A stretch of 64,000 nucleotides of DNA from Methanomethylovorans hollandica DSM 15978 (GTDB lineage Archaea > Halobacteriota > Methanosarcinia > Methanosarcinales > Methanosarcinaceae): assembly GCF_000328665.1 (NCBI RefSeq), contig NC_019977.1, positions 1,054,001 through 1,118,000 on the forward strand. Direction: 5' to 3'. Below, piece by piece: positions 17,304 to 26,961 of the stretch. Position numbers and translations under genes: made by a program. The number at the start of each line of letters is the position of its first letter. The first letter of the stretch is position 1. The notes beneath the pieces were generated by a model. It was not told the origin of the DNA and made no database searches. It saw only the letters and a program-made list of their open reading frames with translations.

Positions 17304-19562
17304 ATGATTGTGATAAAGAAAATACAAAAAATAGATGATTTTCGCATTTTTAAGCATTTTTTATGGTCGGATGATTTAGAAGAATTCAGTAAATACAATT
17401 TAATCTATGGTTGGAATGGCTCAGGAAAAACCACACTTTCAAATGTTTTCCGTCAGCTTGAAGAACGAAAACTGTTTCCTGACTGTTCTGGGTTACAGTT
17501 ACAAATAAATGATGAAATAATTACCGAGAAGAATTTTAATCGATTGTCATTAATGATTAAAGTTTTCAATCAGGATTTTGTTAGCGAAAATGTTTTCAAT
17601 CCTAAACAGGATGTTAGTCCGATATTTTTTCTTGGTAAAGAAGACATACGAAAACAAAATGAAATTACTAGGCTTACTACAGAACGAAATCAAATTGAAA
17701 TTGAAAAAAATGATCTTGCAAATACGTTAAATAAAATAACTACCGAAAAAGACAAGCTGTGCACATCTATTGCAAAGAATATAAAAGATTGTAACCGTAC
17801 GAGTGAAAAAGATAGGTATACTAACTATACAAAAAAAGAATTTATAGCAAAATGTGAGTTTTTAAAAAAACAAGATTACAAAAACAAAATCTTAACTGAA
17901 AATGAGTTTTATGAATTAAAGAGAAAAAAGGAATCCACTCCAAAAGATAAAATAAATGAAGTCAAACTAAATCTTCTTTCTCAAAGTGAAATAAAGTCTT
18001 TTGTAGAACCTATGTTGAACAAAACAGTTGTTTCAGAAACCATTGAAAGGCTCCAAATTAACAATGAATTAAACGAGTGGGTGAGTAGTGGTCTCAAGAT
18101 ATACAATGAAGAAAAGTCAGGCCGCTGTCCTTTTTGTGAACAAGAATTGAAAAAAGAGGTAATAGAAAGTTTAGAAAAATATTTTAATGACCAGTATGAT
18201 GAATTTATAAATGATCTTGAGTCGCTCAAAAAGGACATTTATTCTTATAAAAATGCTACTAATACACATTTTCCACATGAAACTGAATTTTACATTGAAT
18301 ATAGAGACCAATATATTTTAAGTTTAAATGAATTTGAGAACAAACTAAGAGAATACTCTAATTATCTAGATTTGCTATTAACCCAAATTGAAGAAAAAAA
18401 GAAAAATCCTTTTCAAAAAATTGAGATGAATGATGATATCTCAAAAATAGATCTAACTGGAATAGGGATTCTTAATAGCATCATTCGATTAAATAATGCT
18501 AAAACTAATAATTTTATTGAAGATCTAGCTAAGTCAAAAACTAAATTAGAAGAACATTATGTTGCAGAAAATTTAGATAATTATTTAATACTAGAGGCTA
18601 AACAAAATCAAATTAGCCAACAACTCCGTGAAATAAATACTACTATTCACATTCTTGATACTAAAATTAAGGAATTAGAGAATCAAATCATCGAACACCT
18701 ACGTCCGGCTGAAGAAATTAATGAAGAATTGCATAGTTATCTTGGACGAGATGAGATTAAATTTGAGATTAGAGAAAATGGTTATCAGATTAAGAGATCT
18801 GGTGAGGTTGCTAAATCTTTAAGTGAGGGAGAAAAAACAGCTATATCTTTTATATACTTCTTGAAGACACTTCAAGATAAAAATTTTGATATTAAAAAAG
18901 GTATTATTGTAATAGATGATCCTATCTCAAGTTTGGATTCAAATGCTCTTTACAATGCTTTTGGATTCATGAAAAATCGCACAAAAGATGCTTTGCAGTT
19001 ATTTATATTAACTCATAATCATTCTTTTTTTAAAGAAGTGAAAAATTGGTGGAAAGCCGGAAGAAGTCAAGCTAGTAGAAATCGTTCTATTAACTCCAGT
19101 TATTATATGTTGAAAAATATGGTTGTTGATGGTCAGAGAGTCGCAAAGTTGCGACCTCTTGATAATATGTTAAAAGAATATAATTCAGAATATCATTACC
19201 TTTTTAGCCTAGTCTACAAAAACTCCACAGATTGTGACGGGAATTTTGAGAATTATTATTTGTTACCAAATATTTGCAGGAGATTACTCGAAGCATTTCT
19301 TGCATTTAGAGTTCCTAGCGAGATTGGAAATTTTGGGAATCAAATTAATAAATTGGATATTACGGAAGAAAAAAAGATACGGATTCAAAGATATACTGAT
19401 GCAAATTCCCATAGTGATTATATTAGAGATGATCCTGAAAAAGATTTATCTTTTTTAGATGAAACACCTTCTATTTTAACAGATATTTTAGATTTAATTA
19501 AAGTAGAAGACCCCAAACATTTCAAAGAAATGAAAGGATTAATTGACAAAAAATCTAAATAA
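17304..19562 (+). CDS. RloC/PrrC-like AAA_13 ATPase, candidate anticodon nuclease
   Basis: A 752-residue ABC/SMC-type ATPase. In order: Walker A GWNGSGKTT (about 36-44), the VFNQDFV motif typical of AAA_13, long coiled coils (about 105-480) broken by a zinc hook CPFC (C275, C278), ABC signature LSEGEKTA (about 506-513), Walker B IIVIDDPISSLD (534-545), and THNHSFF switch His. The C-terminal domain has R659-x3-E663 (CRRLLEAF) and H703 (ANSHSDY), matching the R-x3-E...H triad of PrrC/RloC anticodon nucleases. Such proteins cleave tRNA on phage attack or DNA damage. The gene is clearly more AT-rich than its neighbours and stands alone, suggesting transfer. GTG at 17310 is an alternative start with better RBS spacing. 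A generic AAA_13 ATPase remains possible. Confidence 0.78.
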   Translation: MIVIKKIQKIDDFRIFKHFLWSDDLEEFSKYNLIYGWNGSGKTTLSNVFRQLEERKLFPDCSGLQLQINDEIITEKNFNRLSLMIKVFNQDFVSENVFNPKQDVSPIFFLGKEDIRKQNEITRLTTERNQIEIEKNDLANTLNKITTEKDKLCTSIAKNIKDCNRTSEKDRYTNYTKKEFIAKCEFLKKQDYKNKILTENEFYELKRKKESTPKDKINEVKLNLLSQSEIKSFVEPMLNKTVVSETIERLQINNELNEWVSSGLKIYNEEKSGRCPFCEQELKKEVIESLEKYFNDQYDEFINDLESLKKDIYSYKNATNTHFPHETEFYIEYRDQYILSLNEFENKLREYSNYLDLLLTQIEEKKKNPFQKIEMNDDISKIDLTGIGILNSIIRLNNAKTNNFIEDLAKSKTKLEEHYVAENLDNYLILEAKQNQISQQLREINTTIHILDTKIKELENQIIEHLRPAEEINEELHSYLGRDEIKFEIRENGYQIKRSGEVAKSLSEGEKTAISFIYFLKTLQDKNFDIKKGIIVIDDPISSLDSNALYNAFGFMKNRTKDALQLFILTHNHSFFKEVKNWWKAGRSQASRNRSINSSYYMLKNMVVDGQRVAKLRPLDNMLKEYNSEYHYLFSLVYKNSTDCDGNFENYYLLPNICRRLLEAFLAFRVPSEIGNFGNQINKLDITEEKKIRIQRYTDANSHSDYIRDDPEKDLSFLDETPSILTDILDLIKVEDPKHFKEMKGLIDKKSK

Positions 19563-19770
19563 TTAGTATTATTTACTAACATGGAGTAGGCAATAGTGAC
19601 TACATATAAAATTCTCTCTACAATCTAAGTTTGTTTGTCATGTAAGCTAATGTTTCTCGCTAATTTTGGTTCAACTAAGATGAGTACCAGTCAATTCATA
19701 GCTTTTTTCGCTACTCACATCCAAAACTATATCTTTACTCAGATCATCAAGTCTTAGCGGAGCCGTCAAG

Positions 19771-22131
19771 ATGCGCATAGGGGTCTATATTTGTCATTGC
19801 GGGCTGAACATTGCACACGTCATTAACGTGCATAGCCTGCAGGAGAAGGTCAGCAAGCTAAAGGATGTGGTGCTTGTGAAAGATCTGCAGTTCATGTGCT
19901 CGGATTCAGGCCAGGATTCCATAGCTGAGGACATAAAGGCACATGATCTTGATCATATCCTTGTGGCAGCCTGCTCTCCTAAGCTGCATGAACCTACTTT
20001 CAGGCGAGTGCTGCAGAAGGCAGGACTTAACAAGTACATGCTGGAAATGGTGAATATCCGGGAACAATGCTCCTGGGTGCACATGGCAGAACCCCAGCTT
20101 GCAACACAGAAAGCTTTTGACCTCATACGTATGGGTCTCGCACGCCTGAAGCTGCTGGACCCTTTGCAGATAAAAACAGTAACTGCCAACAAGAGTGTAC
20201 TTATCATAGGCGGGGGGGTCGCTGGCATAGAGGCCGCCCTAACTCTTGCTGACAGCGGCTATCATGTACACATGGTGGAAAAGGAACCCACGATCGGTGG
20301 AAAAATGGCATTGCTCAACGAGGTGTTTCCTACGAACGATTGCTCCATCTGCGTGCTTGCACCCAAGATGACCGATGTGCAGCAACATCCGTCCGTCGAT
20401 CTTATGACCATGGCCGAGGTTTCCGAGGTAAGAGGCTTTGCAGGTAATTTCCAGGTAACGGTTACAAAGAAACCCAGATATGTCATAGAGGACAGATGCA
20501 AGGGATGCGTGGACGAATGCTCAAGGGTCTGTCCTGTGGAAATGGCCAACCGTTTTGATATGGGTATGGGCAGGACCAAGGCGATAAACATGCCCATTCC
20601 CCAGGCTGTGCCCCAGGTGGCTTACATTGATAGTGATTACTGTGTAGGCTGTGGACTGTGCATGCAGGCCTGTCCTGCAGATGCCATTGACTACAACATG
20701 AAAGAGGAAACAATATCTATCAAAGTGGGTGCTATCATCCTTGCCAGTGGCTATAAGATATTTGATGCAGCCCGCAAGGAGGAATACGGATATGGTGTTT
20801 ACCCGGATGTCATAACCAACATGGAGCTGGAACGCCTGCTCAATGCGTCCGGACCCACTAGGGGAAAAGTGCTTGTGCCTTCCACCAGGCAAATACCAAA
20901 GAAAGTAGCATTCATACAGTGTGTGGGTTCAAGGGATGAGACTGTGGGCAATCCTTACTGTTCACGTGTATGCTGCATGTCTGCCATGAAAAATGCCCAG
21001 TTGCTCAAGGAACGTTATCACGATATTGAGATCGTTATCCACTACATAGATATACGGGCTGCGGGGGAGATGTATGAAGAGTATTACATCCGTTCCCAGT
21101 CTATGGGTATTGATTTCATAAGGGGGAAAGTGGCTGAGGTACAGCAGGATCTCAATAACAAACTGTTCATGAGGTTCGAGGATACATTAAGTTCCGAGGT
21201 AACAGAAGAATACTATGACCTTGTAGTACTTTCCACTGGAATGGAAGCTCCGGATGATGCTGATAAAATCTCCAGGGTCCTTAATCTTTCCCGCCGTACG
21301 GACCGTTTCTTCGCGATTGCCCATCCCAAGATGAGGCCAGTGGATTCTCATGTGAAGGGAATTTACATAGCGGGTTGTGCTTCCGGTCCCAAAGAGATAC
21401 AGGCGGCTATTGCCCAGGGGCTGGCAGCCTCAGCCAAAACCATGCAATTACTTACCTGGGGAGAGCTGGAAACTGACCCACTAAGTGCTCATGTGGACGA
21501 AGAGAAATGTATAGGGTGCAAAATTTGTGAAGATGTGTGCCAGTTCGGGAAGATCAAGGTGATCAACGGCAAAGCCACGGTAGATGAGGTCTCATGCTAT
21601 GGGTGTGGTGCATGCAGTGCCTCCTGTCCCACGGATGCCATCATGATGCGTAACAGTACTGATGAGCAGATCCTGGCTCAGGTGCGGGCAGCCACTGAAG
21701 TAAAATCCGAGTTCCCTCTTATTGTAGCATTTCTCTGTAACTGGTGCAGCTATACCTGTGCTGATCTTGCAGGCGTTTCAAGGATACAGTATCCTACCAA
21801 TATCAGAGCTATCAGGGTAATGTGTGCTGGTCGCGTGGACCCGGATTTCGTGCTGGAGGCCTTTAAGGGCGGGGCGGACGGTGTACTTGTCGCGGGCTGC
21901 CGGCTTGGTGAATGTCATTACATCTTTGCTAATTACAGTGCCAAAAAGAGGATGGAAGTGCTGCAGGGAGTGCTGGAGGACATAGGTATCGATCCCCATC
22001 GCCTGAAAGTGGAATGGATCTCGGCAGCTGAAGGTGAAAGATTTGCCAGGTCCATAGAGAGTTTCGTGGATGAGCTTAAGGAGATAGGGCCCATAGGTTC
22101 TGAGCTGCTGGAGGGGCACAATGACGGATGA
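19771..22131 (+). CDS. hdrA2: HdrA2-type heterodisulfide reductase subunit A fused to MvhD
   Basis: A 786-residue flavo-iron-sulfur protein. FAD-binding GGGVAGIEAALT is at about 147-158 and the HdrA cysteine region NDCSICVLAPK at about 189-199. Two ferredoxin motifs lie near 243-255 (CKGCVDECSRVCP) and 290-301, and two more near 580-591 and 609-620. From about 645 to 770 follows an MvhD-like domain (FLCNWCSYTCADLAG...CAGRVD...GCRLGECHY), fused as in the cytoplasmic HdrA2 of Methanosarcina acetivorans. HdrA2B2C2 is a flavin-bifurcating enzyme linking F420H2, ferredoxin and CoM-S-S-CoB. It overlaps the polyferredoxin gene by 11 bases. No hdrB or hdrC lies nearby. Confidence 0.92.
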   Translation: MRIGVYICHCGLNIAHVINVHSLQEKVSKLKDVVLVKDLQFMCSDSGQDSIAEDIKAHDLDHILVAACSPKLHEPTFRRVLQKAGLNKYMLEMVNIREQCSWVHMAEPQLATQKAFDLIRMGLARLKLLDPLQIKTVTANKSVLIIGGGVAGIEAALTLADSGYHVHMVEKEPTIGGKMALLNEVFPTNDCSICVLAPKMTDVQQHPSVDLMTMAEVSEVRGFAGNFQVTVTKKPRYVIEDRCKGCVDECSRVCPVEMANRFDMGMGRTKAINMPIPQAVPQVAYIDSDYCVGCGLCMQACPADAIDYNMKEETISIKVGAIILASGYKIFDAARKEEYGYGVYPDVITNMELERLLNASGPTRGKVLVPSTRQIPKKVAFIQCVGSRDETVGNPYCSRVCCMSAMKNAQLLKERYHDIEIVIHYIDIRAAGEMYEEYYIRSQSMGIDFIRGKVAEVQQDLNNKLFMRFEDTLSSEVTEEYYDLVVLSTGMEAPDDADKISRVLNLSRRTDRFFAIAHPKMRPVDSHVKGIYIAGCASGPKEIQAAIAQGLAASAKTMQLLTWGELETDPLSAHVDEEKCIGCKICEDVCQFGKIKVINGKATVDEVSCYGCGACSASCPTDAIMMRNSTDEQILAQVRAATEVKSEFPLIVAFLCNWCSYTCADLAGVSRIQYPTNIRAIRVMCAGRVDPDFVLEAFKGGADGVLVAGCRLGECHYIFANYSAKKRMEVLQGVLEDIGIDPHRLKVEWISAAEGERFARSIESFVDELKEIGPIGSELLEGHNDG

Positions 22132-23437
22132 CCGTGATGAAACATCCATGTCCCTGGAAAAGGAAATGGATGTGGATGGTACACACTTCATCTATAGGCA
22201 GATCAGCGACAGGTCCGGGAAAGTACTGGATTATGATTACAAACGGTGCATAGGTTGTGGCATCTGCGTAGGTCTCTGCCCCACAAAAGCTCTGGAACTT
22301 GGGCCCATGACGGAGATCTCCATGGGGCTGGATGCACCTCCGGTGACCATGGATCTGGATAAGTGTACTTTCTGTTCCATGTGTGTACAGTTCTGTCCCA
22401 TGCATGCATACTCTATGACCGAAAAAGGGGATTTTCCTTTAAAGGAAAAGTTCCCGCAGTACGACGACTTTGTCCGGGCCAATGAAAAGTGTCTTCCCTG
22501 TGCCTTGTGCGAGGCAGCATGTCCTGAAGATGCTATCCGGCTTGAACTGGATATGCCGACCAAAGCTGAAGTCTCGCCTTTTAAGGAAGGCATAGAAGGG
22601 CAGATAGAGATAGACACGGAGAAGTGCAACCTGTGTGGGCTGTGTGCACGGTTCTGTGATGCATTCCTGCTCATTGAAAGAGAAAAGACACCTACGGATG
22701 TCAGACCTTTCGAACAGCTGCTGGTGGATGAGGATAAATGCGATTACTGTACCCTTTGCCAGGATCTTTGCCCAGAGGAAGCCATTCGTGTGGTCGGTGA
22801 GAAAAGAGGTGTAGCTCCTCCTGTAGCCGGAAGGATAATCATCGATGACAATAAATGCACTCGCTGTACCTGGTGCCAGATAGTATGCCCTTATGATGCA
22901 ATGGATATCAGGAAACCTATTGAAGGTAGGATCACGCTCATTGCTCCTAACGTGAGCAAATGCGATCCTCAGGGCTGTCATGGATGTTTCAATGTCTGTC
23001 CATCACATTTATGGTATGTGTCAAAAGATGGCAAGATCTCCATTCAGCAGGATATGTGTACTTATTGTGGTGCCTGTGTGAATGCCTGCCCGAAGGATGT
23101 GATGCATGTGGAAAGGCACTTAGTGCACCATACAGAAATACCGGACAGCCCCTGGGCCAGCCAGTGGAAAGATGCCATTAATTCTATGGTTACAGGAAAA
23201 CGTAATCTTCCCGATGTATCCCGTACCCTGGAAGTGGAACCGGAACTTCCCAGAGAACATGTGGAAGTTGAACTTCCCAGCATAGACGGTAATCTTCTGG
23301 CGCTTGCAAGAGCACGGCTTGAACAGGTCACGCCCGTATTCAACAGCACTTCTATCCGCAGGATGCTGGAGAAGACTGAAGAGGTTGAGCCTCTGAGGGC
23401 TCGCATAAGGGAACAGATACTTAAAAAAGAACAATAA
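22121..23437 (+). CDS. Eight-cluster polyferredoxin partner of HdrA2
   Basis: A 438-residue protein with eight successive 4Fe-4S binding motifs: CIGCGICVGLCP, CTFCSMCVQFCP, CLPCALCEAACP, CNLCGLCARFCD, CDYCTLCQDLCP, CTRCTWCQIVCP, an irregular CDPQGCHGCFNVCP and CTYCGACVNACP. The last 110 residues lack cysteines and are acidic/helical. It overlaps the end of hdrA2, with an internal GGAGGGGC RBS. The same gene pair is known in Methanosarcina acetivorans, so it is expected to carry electrons to or from the HdrA2 complex. The fourth motif ends in Asp instead of Pro after the last Cys, and the seventh has wider spacing. Confidence 0.92.
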   Translation: MTDDRDETSMSLEKEMDVDGTHFIYRQISDRSGKVLDYDYKRCIGCGICVGLCPTKALELGPMTEISMGLDAPPVTMDLDKCTFCSMCVQFCPMHAYSMTEKGDFPLKEKFPQYDDFVRANEKCLPCALCEAACPEDAIRLELDMPTKAEVSPFKEGIEGQIEIDTEKCNLCGLCARFCDAFLLIEREKTPTDVRPFEQLLVDEDKCDYCTLCQDLCPEEAIRVVGEKRGVAPPVAGRIIIDDNKCTRCTWCQIVCPYDAMDIRKPIEGRITLIAPNVSKCDPQGCHGCFNVCPSHLWYVSKDGKISIQQDMCTYCGACVNACPKDVMHVERHLVHHTEIPDSPWASQWKDAINSMVTGKRNLPDVSRTLEVEPELPREHVEVELPSIDGNLLALARARLEQVTPVFNSTSIRRMLEKTEEVEPLRARIREQILKKEQ

Positions 23438-23517
23438 GGAACAATGCTTAATACTTGCCTTACTATACGGTCACCAAGTTGTAGACAAGATCACATTCCT
23501 CAAGGGGATCAATTCTT

Positions 23518-25431
23518 ATGGCTGATAACATGGCTGATAAATTAGATTACAGAGCTCTTGGTTTGAAATGCGGGCTTGAGATCCACCAGCAGCTGGACTC
23601 AAAGCAGAAACTGTTCTGCAGGTGCCCCACGATAATAAGGGATATAAAAGAATCAACTTCTGAGTTTTTCAGGTTCCTGCGCCCCACAGCCAGTGAGATG
23701 GGGGAGACAGACAGGGCGGCTCTGGAACAGTCCAAGCTCAACCGTAAATACTGCTATAAGGCCTATGATTCCACGTGCCTTGTGGAAAATGATGACGAAC
23801 CACCCACCGAGGTCAATCCGGAAGCTCTGGACATTGCTCTTGTGATCACAAAACTGCTGCATATGCAGCCCGTTGACCAGATGCATGTAATGCGTAAGAT
23901 AGTGGTGGACGGTTCCAACACCAGCGGTTTCCAGCGTACTGCTTTCCTTGCAAAGGGCGGTTATCTAGAGACTTCCCAAGGACATGTGGGTGTGGATGTG
24001 CTGTGTCTTGAAGAGGAAGCGTGTCAGAAGATAGAGGATCAGGGGGATGTGGTGATATATTCCCTGGACAGGCTGGGCATACCTCTTGTGGAAATAGGCA
24101 CTGCGCCGGATATCATATCACCTGCACATGCAAAAGAAACGGCACAGCAGATAGGAATGCTGCTGCGTTCCACTGGCAAGGTAAAACGCGGTCTTGGTAC
24201 TATCCGCCAGGATGTCAATATTTCAATCGCAAAAGGTGCCAGGGTGGAGCTTAAAGGAGTCCAGGCTCTGGATATCCTGGAAATGCTCGTGGAGAGGGAA
24301 GTGGAACGTCAGGCAAACCTGCTTGAGATAAGGGATGCATTGCTGGCAAAAGGTGCATCTGTGTGTAATAAGATATTTGATGTTAATGGTGTCTTTGAAA
24401 AGACCACTTCCAAGGTCATACAGAAATCTCTGAAGAAAGGCAAGGTGTTTGCTGTATTGCTTCCGGGATTTGCCGGGTTCGTAGGCAGAGAAGTCCAGCC
24501 TGGCAGAAGGCTTGGTACAGAGTTCTCTGACCGTGCCAAGACATCGGGAGTTGGTGGGATATTCCACACCGATGAACTTCCAAATTATGGTATTACTGAG
24601 GCAGAGGTGCTTGCACTGCGCCAGGCAGTGGGTGCAAAGGATGGGGATGCGGTCATAATGGTGGCAGATGTTGAGAAGCGTGCCAGGGGTGCTATGGAAA
24701 GTGTGATAAAAAGAGCAAATGAAGCTCTTTTGGGTGTGCCTGAAGAGACACGTAAAGCACTTCCTGATGGTAACAGCTCCTACCTGCGGCCTCTGCCGGG
24801 GGCTGCAAGGATGTACCCTGAGACCGATGTGCCCCAGGCGGATATTTCAATGGAGCATTTTGCAAGCCTCCCTGTTCCAGAACTGCTCACGGACAAGTCA
24901 AAGCGTTTCACTGCTGAGCTGGACTTAAGTGGCGAACTTGCTGATATGATCGTGTATTCGTCGTATCTCCCTCTGTTCGAGGAACTGGTCGCACGTTTCC
25001 AGGATGGGAAGATCGTGACACCCACCCTTATCTCCCGTACTCTTACGGGTATGCTGCCGGAGCTGAAACGTGATGGTGCGGACATCGACAGACTCTGTGA
25101 TGAGCATTTCAGACAGGTGTTCTCTCTCGTGGAACAGGCTGCATTTTCCAGAGAAGGCATTGATCCTGTGCTTAGAATACTTGCACAGAGGCCAGATATT
25201 TCTGCACAGAAGGCTGCTGCCGAAGCAGGGCTTTCGGGCAGTGATACTGCCGATGTCGAACAGTTCATTGATACTATGATCCATGAAAGGCAGGACTTTG
25301 TGAAAGAAAAAGGCATGGCTGCCGTGGGTCCGCTTATGGGTGTGGTGATGGCTGAGTTCAGAGGCAAAGTAGACGGTAAAATATTGAGTGATATCCTCAA
25401 ACAAAAAATTAATAAGTCGTTAAGTATATAA
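23518..25431 (+). CDS. gatE: Glutamyl-tRNA(Gln) amidotransferase subunit E
   Basis: A 637-residue GatE, the archaeal-specific partner of GatD. It starts [25 protein letters not shown] and keeps the GatB-like cradle motifs ([35 protein letters not shown]), a GAD-like insertion in the middle and a YqeY-type tail ([19 protein letters not shown]...). With GatD it turns Glu-tRNA(Gln) into Gln-tRNA(Gln). The ATG at 23518 has AGGGGATC upstream; 23530 is a second in-frame ATG. gatD is not adjacent, so the complex is encoded at separate loci. Confidence 0.95.
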   Translation: MADNMADKLDYRALGLKCGLEIHQQLDSKQKLFCRCPTIIRDIKESTSEFFRFLRPTASEMGETDRAALEQSKLNRKYCYKAYDSTCLVENDDEPPTEVNPEALDIALVITKLLHMQPVDQMHVMRKIVVDGSNTSGFQRTAFLAKGGYLETSQGHVGVDVLCLEEEACQKIEDQGDVVIYSLDRLGIPLVEIGTAPDIISPAHAKETAQQIGMLLRSTGKVKRGLGTIRQDVNISIAKGARVELKGVQALDILEMLVEREVERQANLLEIRDALLAKGASVCNKIFDVNGVFEKTTSKVIQKSLKKGKVFAVLLPGFAGFVGREVQPGRRLGTEFSDRAKTSGVGGIFHTDELPNYGITEAEVLALRQAVGAKDGDAVIMVADVEKRARGAMESVIKRANEALLGVPEETRKALPDGNSSYLRPLPGAARMYPETDVPQADISMEHFASLPVPELLTDKSKRFTAELDLSGELADMIVYSSYLPLFEELVARFQDGKIVTPTLISRTLTGMLPELKRDGADIDRLCDEHFRQVFSLVEQAAFSREGIDPVLRILAQRPDISAQKAAAEAGLSGSDTADVEQFIDTMIHERQDFVKEKGMAAVGPLMGVVMAEFRGKVDGKILSDILKQKINKSLSI

Positions 25432-25439
25432 TTTAATTA

Positions 25440-25757
25440 ATGTTATATGTTAAACATATTAATCTTGTTTATAAATCACTCTGCTCTGATTTTCTTTTTT
25501 TTTTATCGTTGTTCATTCTATTATGCGGTACTGCTACATGTTCACCAGTAATTGAAGATGTACAGGTCACAAGAGGTGTGAACGAGGACAGTCCTACATG
25601 GGGTGTGGATGGGAAAAAACTGGTCTATGCATCGGATCAGGTATTGACAGAAAGGCCTGCTACTGTCATAGGTGCTGTCTTTATGGTGGTGCTTGTATTT
25701 GTGATATTTATGATACGCAGATTCCTAAAAAAAGTCGGTTTTTTTGATTCAATTTAA
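25440..25757 (+). pseudogene. Shortened PD40/TolB-like exported protein, probably an internal deletion
   Basis: A 105-residue frame just after gatE. It has a signal-like hydrophobic N terminus (FLFFLSLFILLCGTATC), then one PD40 propeller strand (SPTWGVDGKKLVYASDQ), and then at once a C-terminal membrane helix (ATVIGAVFMVVLVFVIFMIRR) with a basic end. A normal protein of this kind would have several PD40 repeats between these ends, so I infer that the middle was lost in frame. There is no clear RBS; the DNA is AT-rich. It may still be expressed as a small two-helix membrane protein. Confidence 0.45.
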
Positions 25758-25778
25758 CTTTTTGAGGACTTTGAGAAA

Positions 25779-25790
25779 GGTATATATATT
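25779..25790 (+). promoter_or_regulatory. carAB TATA box
   Basis: GGTATATATATT stands about 75-85 bases before the carA ATG at 25865. It is the best archaeal box A in the region and implies a leader of about 50 bases. Confidence 0.55.
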
Positions 25791-25864
25791 AGTATTATGC
25801 GGAAGTTACTTTACCATCGCAATACTTATAGCCTATTCATTTCATGTATACCCAGGTTCTTACA

Positions 25865-26959
25865 ATGAAGGCAGTATTAGGATTAGAAGATGGAACGATT
25901 ATTCAAGGCACCGGGTTCGGTGCTGAAGGCATAGTTTCTGGAGAACTGGTTTTTACTACTCAATATACAGGTTATGAGGAGGCGCTTTCTGACCCTTCGT
26001 ATAAAGGGCAGATTCTGATGTTCACTTATCCATTAATCGGCAACTACGGTGTTAGCAACAATTGTTTTGAATCTGACGGGGTCAAGGCCGAAGGCCTTGT
26101 GGTCAGGGAATCCTGTCCTGAGCCCTCTCATTACAGATCAAAGCGTACTATTTTCCAGCTTATGGAGGACGAGGGCAAACCCGGTATAGCCGGTGTGGAT
26201 ACGCGCATGCTTACAATAAAGACGCGTGAGCATGGTACTCTGCGTGCAGCTCTCATCAATGGCAGCGACGATGGGGAGGAAGCTGTGAAGCTTGCTAGGA
26301 AACAGCCCCACATCTCAGAACTGGACTACATATCAATGGTAACCTGTCCGGAACCTTACAGGCTGGAAAGTCCCTTGCGGGACCCTTACAATCCAAAACA
26401 TGTTGTGCTTATGGATATGGGTATGAAGCGCAGCATCACCACAAGCCTCCTCAAGAGGGGTATTGACATCACAGTGGTGCCTGCGAATGCAAGTATTTCA
26501 ATGATAGAATCATACGAACCTGATATGCTTTTCCTTTCCAACGGGCCAGGAGATCCGAAGCAGGCAAAGAACGCGGTTGAGGCTGTAAAGAAGTTTTCAG
26601 GAACACTGCCCATTGTGGGCATATGTCTGGGACATCAGATATTGTCCCGGGCGCTAGGTGCCGAAACCTACAAGCTGAAATTCGGACACAGGGGAGCTAA
26701 CCAGCCTGTCAAGGATTTAGAAACGGGTATAGTACACATCACTTCTCAAAACCACGGTTTTGCAGTGGACGGCGATTCATTTGGATCTGAAGATGTGATT
26801 GTCACACAGGTCAATACCAACGATAAGACGGTGGAAGGTATAGCCCACAAATATCTTGATATGTTCAGTGTGCAGTATCACCCCGATGCACATCCGGGTC
26901 CTATGGATACGGAGAAGATATTCTTTGGTAAAGTTCTCAAGCTCCTGGAAGGTGAGTAA
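25865..26959 (+). CDS. carA: Carbamoyl-phosphate synthase small subunit
   Basis: A 364-residue glutaminase subunit. The N-terminal domain begins MKAVLGLEDGTIIQGTGFGAEG with TGYEEALSDPSY; the class I amidotransferase domain has LSNGPGDP, the nucleophile elbow GICLGHQIL (Cys near 253) and the His of VQYHPDAHPGP. It frees ammonia from glutamine and passes it to CarB to make carbamoyl phosphate for arginine and pyrimidines. The ATG at 25865 has AGGT about 10 bases upstream; the frame extending to 25844 adds only seven unlike residues. carB starts 2 bases after its stop. Confidence 0.96.
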   Translation: MKAVLGLEDGTIIQGTGFGAEGIVSGELVFTTQYTGYEEALSDPSYKGQILMFTYPLIGNYGVSNNCFESDGVKAEGLVVRESCPEPSHYRSKRTIFQLMEDEGKPGIAGVDTRMLTIKTREHGTLRAALINGSDDGEEAVKLARKQPHISELDYISMVTCPEPYRLESPLRDPYNPKHVVLMDMGMKRSITTSLLKRGIDITVVPANASISMIESYEPDMLFLSNGPGDPKQAKNAVEAVKKFSGTLPIVGICLGHQILSRALGAETYKLKFGHRGANQPVKDLETGIVHITSQNHGFAVDGDSFGSEDVIVTQVNTNDKTVEGIAHKYLDMFSVQYHPDAHPGPMDTEKIFFGKVLKLLEGE

Positions 26960-26961
26960 TA

